Below are positions 10,014-18,018 of a DNA stretch of 64,000 nucleotides, one piece after another (the stretch's first letter is position 1; every line of letters begins with the position of its first letter). The notes beneath the pieces are model-generated. The model did no database searches and had not been told where the DNA came from. It worked only from the letters and a program-made list of their open reading frames with translations. This stretch comes from Paenibacillus_AB sp036577625 (GTDB lineage: Bacteria; Bacillota; Bacilli; Paenibacillales; NBRC-103111). The position numbers were made by a program, and so were the translations under genes. The DNA is taken from assembly GCF_036577625.1 (NCBI RefSeq), contig NZ_JARBDC010000026.1, forward strand, positions 1-64,000, given 5' to 3'.

Positions 10014-10889
10014 TCAGCCTTTAATGGAACCGATCAGCATGCCCTTTGTAAAATGCTTCTGTACGAAAGGATAAACGGCGATAACGGGAAAGCACGCCAC
10101 GACGACCGCCGCCATTTGCACGGCTTCCGTGGGAACGGGCACATCGATGTTTTCCACGGGATTTTGCGCCATTGTTAGAACATTTCGGACGATTACTTGG
10201 ATCGGATGAAGCTTCGGATCGGTGATAAACATTATTGCGCTGAAGAACGAATTCCAGTGCCCGACGGTGTAGAACAAGCCGATCGTGATCATCACGGGCA
10301 GAGAAAGAGGGATGACGATATGCAGCAAAATGCGCCACTCCTTCGCCCCGTCGATCCGGACCGACTCGATGAGCTCCTCCGGAATGTTCTCGAAGAAGCT
10401 TTTCATGACCAGCACGTTAAAAGCTCCGATGGCCCCGGGAATAATCATCGCCCAGACCGAATTCAACAATCCGGTCGCCTTTACCGTTAAATAAAGCGGA
10501 ATCAGCCCCCCGCTGAACAGCATGGAGAATAGGATGAGCAGCAGAAAAAAGCTTCGTCCCGGCAGCGATTTCCGGCTGAGCGGATAAGCCATAAGGAGCG
10601 TGAGCGCCATGTTGATCGCCGTCCCCACAACCGTTATAAACAGAGTGACCATGAACGCCCGCGGAATGGCCGGGTCGCCCAGCAGCTCCCGGTACGCCGT
10701 AAAGGAGATTCTGCTCGGAAAGACGATGTATCCCCCGTTTTTCAACACTTCGGCCATCGGAGTAACGGATACGGACAGCACGAAGAAAAGAGGGAAGAGG
10801 ACGGTAAGCCCTACGAGAGCCAGAATGGTGTAATTGATCGCATTGAAAATCGTATCCTCGGTTCCCCTTACCAAATGCCTTCCCCCCAT
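10014..10889 (-). CDS. ABC sugar permease, YtcP/LplC type (CUT1)
   Basis: A protein of 291 residues with six hydrophobic segments and the EAA loop ELIESVRIDGAKEWRILLHIVIP that docks the ATPase. The final residues, KHFTKGMLIGSIKG, are typical of YtcP/LplC proteins. It overlaps the end of the upstream permease gene by 22 bases, so the two are translationally coupled. The pair would form the heterodimeric membrane channel for the binding protein encoded at 8486. Confidence 0.88.
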   Translation of the reverse strand: MGGRHLVRGTEDTIFNAINYTILALVGLTVLFPLFFVLSVSVTPMAEVLKNGGYIVFPSRISFTAYRELLGDPAIPRAFMVTLFITVVGTAINMALTLLMAYPLSRKSLPGRSFFLLLILFSMLFSGGLIPLYLTVKATGLLNSVWAMIIPGAIGAFNVLVMKSFFENIPEELIESVRIDGAKEWRILLHIVIPLSLPVMITIGLFYTVGHWNSFFSAIMFITDPKLHPIQVIVRNVLTMAQNPVENIDVPVPTEAVQMAAVVVACFPVIAVYPFVQKHFTKGMLIGSIKG

Positions 10890-11785
10890 TTCTTCGCGAT
10901 CTTGTTCGCTCCCAGGACGAGCACGAGCCCTACGACGGATTTAAACAAGCCGACCGCCGAAGCCAGGCTGAAGTTCATTTGCTGCAGCCCGGTGCGGAAC
11001 ACCCAGGTGTCGATAATATCGGCTACGGGATAAACCTGAATGTTGTATAGGATGTAGATTTGATCGAAGCCTGCGTCCAGCATATAGCCGAGTCTTACTA
11101 TAAGCAGCAGGACAATGACGCTGCGTATGCCGGGCAGCGTGATGTGCCAGATCATGCGCAGCCGGCTTGCTCCGTCTACCCGGGCGGCCTCGTACTGCGT
11201 AGGGTCGATCCCCGCCATCGCGGCCAAATAAATGATCGCGCTCCACCCGGCGTTTTGCCAAATGTCCGAGCCGACCAATATGCTGCGAAACCAGTCCGTC
11301 GATTGCAGGAAAGGAATCGCCTCTCCCCCCGCGTCGACCAGCCATCGGTTTAGAAGTCCGGTGGATTGGGAGAGGAACGCGAGCAGAATCCCGTAAATAA
11401 TAACCCACGACAGAAAATGCGGCATGTAGCTTATCGTCTGGATGACATGTTTGAACCAGCGCGACCGGCATTCGCCCAGCATGATGGCCATCAGGATCGG
11501 CGGAACCGTGCCGAACGCCATTTTATAGAAGCTGATGATGAACGTATTGCGGAGAAGCTCGGTGAAATAAGGCGAATCGTAAAAAAATTGAAAATGCTTA
11601 TACCACGGATCCGCCCATGGACTTGCCAGTATTCCCCCTAACATGTCGTAATCTTTGAACGCAATTACGGCCCCGTACATCGGAACGTATCTGTAAATGA
11701 CAAACCAGGTTACGCCGGGAAGCAGCATCAAGTAAAAAACGCGATGCCTCCATACGTTTCTGACAACGGGACGGCCGCCATGCAT
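10868..11785 (-). CDS. ABC sugar permease, LplB/YteP type (CUT1)
   Basis: A protein of 305 residues with six membrane segments. It has the LplB-type N-terminal pattern (LLPGVTWFVIYRYVPMYGAV) and the EAA loop (YEAARVDGASRLRMIWHITLP). The start is ATG 11785 with GGAGGCGA upstream. It is the first gene of the operon that runs to 1863; its promoter and operator lie in the 96-base gap after the response-regulator gene. Confidence 0.88.
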   Translation of the reverse strand: MHGGRPVVRNVWRHRVFYLMLLPGVTWFVIYRYVPMYGAVIAFKDYDMLGGILASPWADPWYKHFQFFYDSPYFTELLRNTFIISFYKMAFGTVPPILMAIMLGECRSRWFKHVIQTISYMPHFLSWVIIYGILLAFLSQSTGLLNRWLVDAGGEAIPFLQSTDWFRSILVGSDIWQNAGWSAIIYLAAMAGIDPTQYEAARVDGASRLRMIWHITLPGIRSVIVLLLIVRLGYMLDAGFDQIYILYNIQVYPVADIIDTWVFRTGLQQMNFSLASAVGLFKSVVGLVLVLGANKIAKKWGEGIW

Positions 11786-11821
11786 GTACTCGCCTCCTGC
11801 TTTTGATTGACCTACATGCCG

Positions 11822-11877
11822 ATTGTATCACCGCGGCCGTTCGGGTTTGATTCACATCGGTTTGATCTTCATAGAAC
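11822..11877 (-). promoter_or_regulatory. Promoter and regulator box of the permease operon
   Basis: On the minus strand a -10 box TACAAT (11822-11827) is preceded, 24 bases upstream, by a 26-base block (11852-11877) with core GAAGATCAAACCGATGTGA. The same block precedes the sensor-kinase operon. No good -35 is seen, as expected for an activator-dependent promoter. ATCAAACC occurs twice here, 15 bases apart, as a possible direct repeat for an AraC-type regulator. Confidence 0.65.
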
Positions 11878-11881
11878 GATA

Positions 11882-13366
11882 TTAAGGGGTTTCGTCTTCT
11901 TTCGAGCCCCTGTACATTTTCGGCGTCATATTGACGAAGCGCTTGAAAATTTTGATAAAGTAGTTGTCATTCGGGAAGCCGACCCTTCTCCCCACCTCGG
12001 AGACGGTCAGCTCCGAGCCATCCAGCAACTGTTTGGCCCGCTCGATTCGGACCGCGTGCAAATAATCGATGAAATTGGAGCCTGTTTTTTTCTTGAACAG
12101 GCTGCTTAAATAATGTTCCTCCAAAGCGGCGTGCCGGGCCATCGTTTTCAGCGAAATGTTTTGGTCGTAATGCTCGTGAACGAATTCCAGCACTTTGTTG
12201 ATCTCGTCGTGGTCGGTCAGCAATTCCCGGGCTTTCGGGCCGTTACCGATTCCCCGCCTCAGCCGGGACAGCAGCATGTCCAACAGCTCCCGATGATGGG
12301 CGCAGTCCAGGAGATTGTCCGATTCCCGGACCGGATAATCGGAGATGCGGTGCAGCAATTGGTCAAACCGATTCGCGGTGTACTTGACCGCAGGCATGGG
12401 GAATCCATCTCGCTCCATTCGGTTCCACAGGTCATGGAGCCAGGCTACGCATTCGTTCGTCTGGGCACGCTCGACGTATCGCACCCATTGGCGCTCCGCT
12501 TTCCATGACACCGTGGGATAATGCCTATCCATCCGTTCCCCGATGTGGGAAAATTGAAGCGCCTTCAACCCGCTGTACCATGCTTCGTCGAGCTTCCTCA
12601 ATGCGCTTCTCCACGCTTCAACCCATCGAGAGCCCGGCACCGGGGAGCAGGCGGCCATAGGAAACGGCGTTTCCTTGCCGTGGAGCGGATTTACCTGAAT
12701 CTCCTTGCCGCTCCAGTAGAAAACGGTCGTTTGCCCCAAACCTGGAAAGAGATGAATGACGGCATGGTTATCCGGCGGTATCAACCGCATCGACATCAAA
12801 TCATCCGCCGAAAAAGGCGCCTTCCCGTTCAGTACGGAGCACACCCATACATGCGGCATCATTTCCACTCCCGGATGCTCGAAAGGCTCCGCTGCTCCGT
12901 CCCGGCTCGCATCGGTAAGTCTGGCCCATACTTTTTCGTAGAGCGGCTGATAGTCGAACAGCCGCTGAAGCGATGCCTGCTTCGCCCTTCTCCGCAGCTC
13001 CTCGTCGACTTTCCGTAACGCATCGCGCAGTATGGACGCGTCCATGGACAGCTTCAACATGTAATCGAATGCGCCGTTCTTCAAAGCCGCTCGCGCGTAT
13101 TCAAATTCGTTCATGCACGTCAGCATGACAAAAACGCTCTGCAGGCCCGCTTCCTTCGCCTCCTTAAGCAGATCGATTCCGTTCATGATCGGCATGGCGA
13201 TATCGCACAGGACGAGATCCGGTTGATTGGTTTTCATAAATTCCAGCGCAGCCCGGCCGTTGCTCGCCTCGCCGATCACTTCGAAGCCGCTCTCGTTCCA
13301 GCCGACATTTTTCCTTAAATACTTTCTGACATAAGCTTCATCTTCCACGATCAGAATGCTCCACAT
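11882..13366 (-). CDS. AraC-type response regulator, YesN-like
   Basis: A protein of 494 residues. The N-terminal receiver domain has ILIVEDEAY, the phospho-acceptor Asp in LVLCDIAMPIMNG, and the conserved Lys in KNGAFDYMLK. A long middle region is followed by a C-terminal AraC double helix-turn-helix (about residues 395-490: NISLKTMARHAALEEHYLSSLFKK and SEVGRRVGFPNDNYFIKIFK). The start is ATG 13366 with GGGAGG 8 bases upstream, inside the 3' end of the kinase gene. It works with the kinase encoded just upstream and probably activates both its own operon and the permease operon through the shared box. Confidence 0.88.
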   Translation of the reverse strand: MWSILIVEDEAYVRKYLRKNVGWNESGFEVIGEASNGRAALEFMKTNQPDLVLCDIAMPIMNGIDLLKEAKEAGLQSVFVMLTCMNEFEYARAALKNGAFDYMLKLSMDASILRDALRKVDEELRRRAKQASLQRLFDYQPLYEKVWARLTDASRDGAAEPFEHPGVEMMPHVWVCSVLNGKAPFSADDLMSMRLIPPDNHAVIHLFPGLGQTTVFYWSGKEIQVNPLHGKETPFPMAACSPVPGSRWVEAWRSALRKLDEAWYSGLKALQFSHIGERMDRHYPTVSWKAERQWVRYVERAQTNECVAWLHDLWNRMERDGFPMPAVKYTANRFDQLLHRISDYPVRESDNLLDCAHHRELLDMLLSRLRRGIGNGPKARELLTDHDEINKVLEFVHEHYDQNISLKTMARHAALEEHYLSSLFKKKTGSNFIDYLHAVRIERAKQLLDGSELTVSEVGRRVGFPNDNYFIKIFKRFVNMTPKMYRGSKEDETP

Positions 13367-15140
13367 GACCGAACCCTCCCAGCCCATACGGAATGGAAAC
13401 CAGCAACGGAAACGACAGCTTGACTTTCGTGCCCGGATCGAGCGGAATTAGATGCATTTCCGCCTCCTCTCGGAACAAGAGGCGATACCTTTCACGCAGG
13501 TTTTCGAGCCCGATGCCCTTGCGGCTGCGCCTGGTAAGGAATTGCTTCGAACGTTCGATTCCGATTCCGTTATCGATGACTTCCAGATGCAGCGTCTTGT
13601 GTTCCGCATAGGCACGTATGATGATTTTCCCCCCGGATTCCATCTGCGAGAAACCGTGATGGATCGCGTTTTCGACGAGCGTTTGAAGGCCCAGCTTGGG
13701 GACGAGGGCATAATCGTACGCCTGATCGATCTCGTACGCGATGTCAAAGAGCTGATCGTAGCGATAGTTTTGTATATAGACATAGGCGCGAATCAATTCG
13801 ATCTCCTCTTTCAGATGAATCAGCTCGACCTCCGAATTAAGACCGGATTCCAGCAATTTTCCGAGAGAAACGCATATTTGCGCGATCTCTTCGTTTTGTT
13901 GATCCAGAGCGATCCATTTGATCGAATTCAACGTGTTTAACAAAAAATGAGGATTGATTTGATTAAGCAGCATCTGGAAATGAAGCGCCTCCTTTTGCCG
14001 TTCCTCCAGTTTCAATCGGCGCACCAAATGATGAATATCCAGAACCATCCGATTGAACGCCTGATTGAGGCCGAGTATTTCTCCTTTATAGCCGTCCACC
14101 GGAATGGATGTTTTTAAATTTTGTTCGACCATTCCCGCCATCTTCCTTTGAAGCCGCTGCAAGGGACGGGTGATGGAGTCTGATATAAGCAGGGTGACGG
14201 CCGTGAAGATGCCGAGCGTGATATACAGCGTCACCAGAACTTGATCCTGAGTGGCTTTCAGATCCCCCAGAAACACATCCATCGGAAAAAGATCGAAAAT
14301 GTACCAATCCAGGGAGGGGGCATACCGGATGTTGATCAAGGAGTTGGTGGAATTGTCGATGGTATAGACCGGCGAGCCGTTATCCGCTTGCCTGGAAATA
14401 AGCTCTTGAACGATACCGGGCCGAAGGGAGATGCCGCTCTTGGTCTGCGCGATCACTTTGCCCGCAGCGTCGGAAATAAAGTACAGCTGGCCTGTGGATA
14501 TTTCCTTGGCGACGGATTTGAACCACTCCCGGAAATCGACGCGGATTCGCAGACGGCCTATCGGCTCGTTATTCGAATCTTTGACTACCGAGTATAAAGT
14601 GAAGAGGGGGGAATGATTCCACAGCTCGTCGCTGTCCGTTTCGCCGAGAAGCAATTTGTACGAAACATCGCCGTTCAGCAGACTGGCCAGCCCCTTTTCC
14701 GGGATAATGCTGCCGCCGGTTTCCTCCGACTTGAATGACCGGTACTGGTTTCCGTAATGATCGGTTAAGGAATATTGCACATACGAGCTGTAGGTGTACG
14801 TTTGCAGCGTTTGGAATCTTACCTCGAGGAGGGCGGATCTTTCCGATCGTTCGTATCGATCCGGATTTTGCAAAATCGAGATGACGCTCGGGTCTTTCTC
14901 CAAGGTCAGCATAGACATAACGATTTTGGATTTCATCTCTTCCAGCGATTGCGCGACCTGCTCCAGCTGGTTATGGTTCACTTCGCTGATCCGGTATTCG
15001 ATAATCGTTTTAATCCTGCTGTACTGGTACATTTGGATAGCCGCAATCGGAATCAGCACGAACAGAATAAAGGCGAAAAAGAAACGGTATTTTAACTTGG
15101 CGGGGGTTATCCGATTCATGAGCTGCTTGGCAAGCTTCAT
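13338..15140 (-). CDS. Sensor histidine kinase, YesM-like
   Basis: A protein of 600 residues: membrane segment 1 (about 20-40), a large extracellular sensor region, membrane segment 2 (about 290-310), HAMP linker (ITRPLQRLQRKM), His_kinase domain with the phospho-acceptor His in NQINPHFLLNTLNSIKW, and HATPase with N-box LQTLVENAIHHG and G-boxes DNGIGI and GIGLENLRERY. Its 3' end overlaps the response-regulator gene by 29 bases. The ribosome site is weak (GGGTG) and the 5' leader is long and structured. The usual role of the family is sensing an extracellular saccharide, often via a binding protein. Confidence 0.9.
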   Translation of the reverse strand: MKLAKQLMNRITPAKLKYRFFFAFILFVLIPIAAIQMYQYSRIKTIIEYRISEVNHNQLEQVAQSLEEMKSKIVMSMLTLEKDPSVISILQNPDRYERSERSALLEVRFQTLQTYTYSSYVQYSLTDHYGNQYRSFKSEETGGSIIPEKGLASLLNGDVSYKLLLGETDSDELWNHSPLFTLYSVVKDSNNEPIGRLRIRVDFREWFKSVAKEISTGQLYFISDAAGKVIAQTKSGISLRPGIVQELISRQADNGSPVYTIDNSTNSLINIRYAPSLDWYIFDLFPMDVFLGDLKATQDQVLVTLYITLGIFTAVTLLISDSITRPLQRLQRKMAGMVEQNLKTSIPVDGYKGEILGLNQAFNRMVLDIHHLVRRLKLEERQKEALHFQMLLNQINPHFLLNTLNSIKWIALDQQNEEIAQICVSLGKLLESGLNSEVELIHLKEEIELIRAYVYIQNYRYDQLFDIAYEIDQAYDYALVPKLGLQTLVENAIHHGFSQMESGGKIIIRAYAEHKTLHLEVIDNGIGIERSKQFLTRRSRKGIGLENLRERYRLLFREEAEMHLIPLDPGTKVKLSFPLLVSIPYGLGGFGHVEHSDRGR

Positions 15141-15362
15141 AGTTTCACCCGATTTTATTAAAATTGGACTGCAGCTTCGTTATAACCGACTTCGCGGACG
15201 GCCGCTTCTCCATCTGCGGAAAAGCCGCTTCCCTATAGGGAAGCGGCTCCTCTCATGGAATGGCCCCAAATAGGCGCATCGATATCCAGGGTCTGGTCTC
15301 CGATCCGTTTCACGGTTGGCCAAGCTCAAGATTTCCCGTCACTCTCCCTTGAGCGGTCTCAC
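15141..15362 (-). other. Structured 5' leader of the kinase operon
   Basis: With the promoter at 15369-15396, transcription would start near 15362 and leave a leader of about 220 bases. It holds a 7-bp stem (GCTCAAG with CTTGAGC, 15324-15354), a small hairpin (CCGT, GAA, ACGG; 15305-15315) and, 3' of them, a strong hairpin with a T-run (15220-15247). It matches no riboswitch class I recognise. Confidence 0.4.
15220..15247 (-). terminator. Terminator-like hairpin in the kinase leader
   Basis: A perfect 10-bp stem (GCCGCTTCCC with GGGAAGCGGC, loop TATA) is followed by TTTTCC on the minus strand, 80 bases before the kinase start. It could act as an attenuator. Confidence 0.5.
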
Positions 15363-15368
15363 CTTTTC

Positions 15369-15425
15369 ATTGTATTACACCTTCCTGTCCGTTCAAGAGT
15401 CACATCGGTTTGATCTTCGTAGAAC
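15369..15425 (-). promoter_or_regulatory. Promoter and regulator box of the kinase/regulator operon
   Basis: Minus strand: -35 TTGAAC (15391-15396), 16 bases, -10 TACAAT (15369-15374). The 26-base block at 15400-15425 ends 25 bases before the -10 and is the same as the block in front of the permease operon, differing by one base. Autoregulation by the YesN-like protein is inferred. Confidence 0.65.
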
Positions 15426-15593
15426 AAAATTATGAAATTCCGGCGGAAAGAAAGGGGCGGTCCCGATCGTTAACGACCGGCTTTTCGCATTTTTTTCCAT
15501 TGACACAAACATACCTAAAAAATGGGAAAGTTAAAAGGGCATTTTAAGAAAAGGAATCGGCGCGGGTCTGGACGATCCGTGGTTGAGCGGAAC

Positions 15594-15620
15594 AAAAAAA
15601 GCCCGGGCGCATGCCCGAGC
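15594..15620 (-). terminator. Rho-independent terminator after the amidohydrolase gene
   Basis: Minus strand: stem GCTCGGGC with GCCCGGGC, loop ATGC, then TTTTTTT. It closes the operon that starts at 22135. Confidence 0.85.
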
Positions 15621-15641
15621 GATAGGGGTTTCCGTATTGCT

Positions 15642-16508
15642 TCAGGATAACGGAACGAGCTTCAAGGCGTTGCCCGAGTATAGTTTGGCAAGAACATCGT
15701 CCGGCAGACGAAGCGATCCCAGCACTTCCTGGTGAACGTTATCGAAATAGTCGCGGCCGTACAAGATGCGGTCCTGGAATTCGAGTATGAACTCTCTCGC
15801 GAATTCCGGGTCGCGGCTGAACGCTCTCGCTCCCGAGCCTGCGGATATATCGCAGTACAGGTTCCGGTATTTGCGCAGCATTTCGCCAACCTTGCCGCCT
15901 GGCCGGACTTTTCCTGTCGGATAGGCGACTTTGTCGTACTGGTCGTCTCCGGATAGATGTGCCCAGAAACCGGGAGCATGACCGAGGAAATACGTGTCCG
16001 GACAAGCTTTGACAGCACGCTCGAAGGCTTCGATGCCGCCGCCGTACCACCAGTTCGGACGGGGATACGCCGACCCTGTAGCGAACTCGTAGTCGATATG
16101 TACCGTAACCGGCAGCCCTTTCTCCCCGCAGAAACGGAATAGCCGGATCGCATCCGGATTGTCGTACATCATGCGCAGCTTGATCTCGCCATACACGCGG
16201 ACGCCGTACAGCCGGATCGCATGATCGAGCTTGTCGATCGCATCGGGACGGCGCGGATCGGGCGCGTAGCCTAAAATGAATTTGTCCGGATACCGCTCCG
16301 CATACCGGACGCAGCGGCGGAACGAGATCGGGCCGTCCGGCAGCGATGCGTCGGGGACGATTTTTTTGTACGACGGGTTGTATTCGTCATCCGGGCATTC
16401 CCAGCTAAGCAGCCACGTTTTGTCGATATTGTATTGCTTCATGTTGTCCAAATACCGTTCGATATTGTACCCATACCAGTCCGGATGATTATGGCAGTCG
16501 ATAATCAT
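15642..16508 (-). CDS. Amidohydrolase family 2 (PF04909-like) metal hydrolase
   Basis: A protein of 288 residues with the N-terminal metal motif HxH (IIDCHNHPDW), a second His in VTVHIDYE, a third in FLGHAPGFW, and the C-terminal metal Asp in LYGRDYFDN, all typical of the amidohydrolase_2 TIM barrel. The start is ATG 16508 with GAGG 9-10 bases upstream; a longer frame to 16553 adds no conserved residues. It lies 110 bases downstream of a binding-lipoprotein gene. A related amidohydrolase (38994-39893) again sits next to a related orphan binding lipoprotein. Substrates of the family are lactones, decarboxylation substrates or sugar acids; the actual one is unknown. Confidence 0.78.
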   Translation of the reverse strand: MIIDCHNHPDWYGYNIERYLDNMKQYNIDKTWLLSWECPDDEYNPSYKKIVPDASLPDGPISFRRCVRYAERYPDKFILGYAPDPRRPDAIDKLDHAIRLYGVRVYGEIKLRMMYDNPDAIRLFRFCGEKGLPVTVHIDYEFATGSAYPRPNWWYGGGIEAFERAVKACPDTYFLGHAPGFWAHLSGDDQYDKVAYPTGKVRPGGKVGEMLRKYRNLYCDISAGSGARAFSRDPEFAREFILEFQDRILYGRDYFDNVHQEVLGSLRLPDDVLAKLYSGNALKLVPLS

Positions 16509-16618
16509 GGATCGTAACCTCGCTTTATCGGTGTTGGTGTTCCTTACCCACAAGATGCGGTACCGTGAGAGAAGCGCGCTGACGCTTTTGACCGCTCGCT
16601 TCCCCTTATTTGGCTGGC

Positions 16619-17947
16619 CTACTTTTGCTGTGCTTCGATAAATTTGTTTACTTCTTCCTCGGCGGAACGCAATGCGGAATTGATGTCCGTTTGGCCCAAA
16701 GCCACGTTATGGATATGCTTCGGTATGATCGTTGCGGATGCCTGATGCGTGTACAGATCATAGGCGGCCGCCGGAGCGTATTTTGCCGGGCTCATGGCCC
16801 TTACGTTTTTGCCTCGGAACAAATCGGAGTCTTGGCCGAACGCCGCCTTGATCTGGCTGTTTTTCAGAGGCGTGGTCCAGCCTTTCTTGGAAAGCTCCAG
16901 CTGGAACGAATCCGATGTAAAGAAATCCATCGTCAGCACGGCTAGCTCCTTATGCTTGCTTATACGGGACAAGTACATATAATCCGGATAAGGCTGTACG
17001 CTGACGTCCCCTCGTTCGGGCAATATCGGGATCGGCGCCAAATCCCACTCCAGACCCTTATACCGTTCCGGCGTATTGTAAGCGGAGCCGAGCCCCATCC
17101 ACATCGCCAAAGTCCGGTCTTCGAAAAACAGTTTATCCCCGTACGGAGTAAGTCCTTTCGTGTCCGAAAGCTCATATTGCCGAAGGAATATCCCGGATAC
17201 GGTCTTGCCCAGATCGCTGTTGAACTGTACTTTGTGTGTGGTCGGATGGACAAATTCCAGCGAATGCGGATTTCTTCTGAAGAAGGTAGGATGGATCCGC
17301 ACACCGTAATAGAAGGTGTCTCCGTCCATACGAGTCAGCTTTTGGGCGACTGTAAACATTTCATCCCAAGTCCACCGGTCATGGGGCGGATAAGGAACGC
17401 CCATTTTATCGAAGATCGACTTGTTGTACAGCACTTGTGTCGGACTGTCCTGCAGAGGAAGACCTATCAGCTTCCCTCCGCCCAAGCTTCTGTTCAGATC
17501 GAGAAATTCCGGGACGAATCGATTCAAATCCACCTGCGCCTGTTTGAGATACGGCTCGATATCCTCGGATAAGCCGTAAGGCTGCACTAATGAGAGGTAG
17601 CTATAATTGGCCGCAAGAATGACGTCCATCGGCTGCTTCGTCGCGATAAGTCCTTCCATCTCTTTGGCATTCATTGCCGTAAGCTTCACGGTTTTGGGGA
17701 CGATGTTGGGGAATTTTTTCTTGAGCGGTTCACCGAAGTCCCTCATAAACGCCTCTTCATCCCACCAGTAGTTGCTCGTACTCAGAAAATACAGCTCTGT
17801 CGGCTCCGTAGGAATTGGCCGCTGCTTCTCCGGCGTCGCCTCCGGTCCTTCATTCGGCTTGCCGCCCTGACATCCACCCAGCAGTGCCATACCGATCGCG
17901 GCAGCGGTACAACCGAACACAAGCGGCTTCCCGACTCTTTTGTCCAT
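16619..17947 (-). CDS. Orphan ABC substrate-binding lipoprotein (family 1)
   Basis: A lipoprotein of 442 residues with lipobox LLGGC (Cys26). It has family-1 features: GKLIGLPLQDSPTQVLYNKSIFDKMGVPYP, the WTWDEMF segment, and a C-terminal tail TDINSALRSAEEEVNKF. It resembles the proteins encoded at 20831-22135 and 40022-41347 more than the LplA-type one at 8486. No permease gene lies nearby, so it must use a shared channel or act as a sensor partner. The ribosome site is GGGGGCAACACA before ATG 17947. Confidence 0.82.
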   Translation of the reverse strand: MDKRVGKPLVFGCTAAAIGMALLGGCQGGKPNEGPEATPEKQRPIPTEPTELYFLSTSNYWWDEEAFMRDFGEPLKKKFPNIVPKTVKLTAMNAKEMEGLIATKQPMDVILAANYSYLSLVQPYGLSEDIEPYLKQAQVDLNRFVPEFLDLNRSLGGGKLIGLPLQDSPTQVLYNKSIFDKMGVPYPPHDRWTWDEMFTVAQKLTRMDGDTFYYGVRIHPTFFRRNPHSLEFVHPTTHKVQFNSDLGKTVSGIFLRQYELSDTKGLTPYGDKLFFEDRTLAMWMGLGSAYNTPERYKGLEWDLAPIPILPERGDVSVQPYPDYMYLSRISKHKELAVLTMDFFTSDSFQLELSKKGWTTPLKNSQIKAAFGQDSDLFRGKNVRAMSPAKYAPAAAYDLYTHQASATIIPKHIHNVALGQTDINSALRSAEEEVNKFIEAQQK

Positions 17948-18018
17948 TGTGTTGCCCCCCTTTATATATCACGTAAAGATTCGTTCGAGCGGAAAAGTTC
18001 CAGTTCAACTAAAACAGA

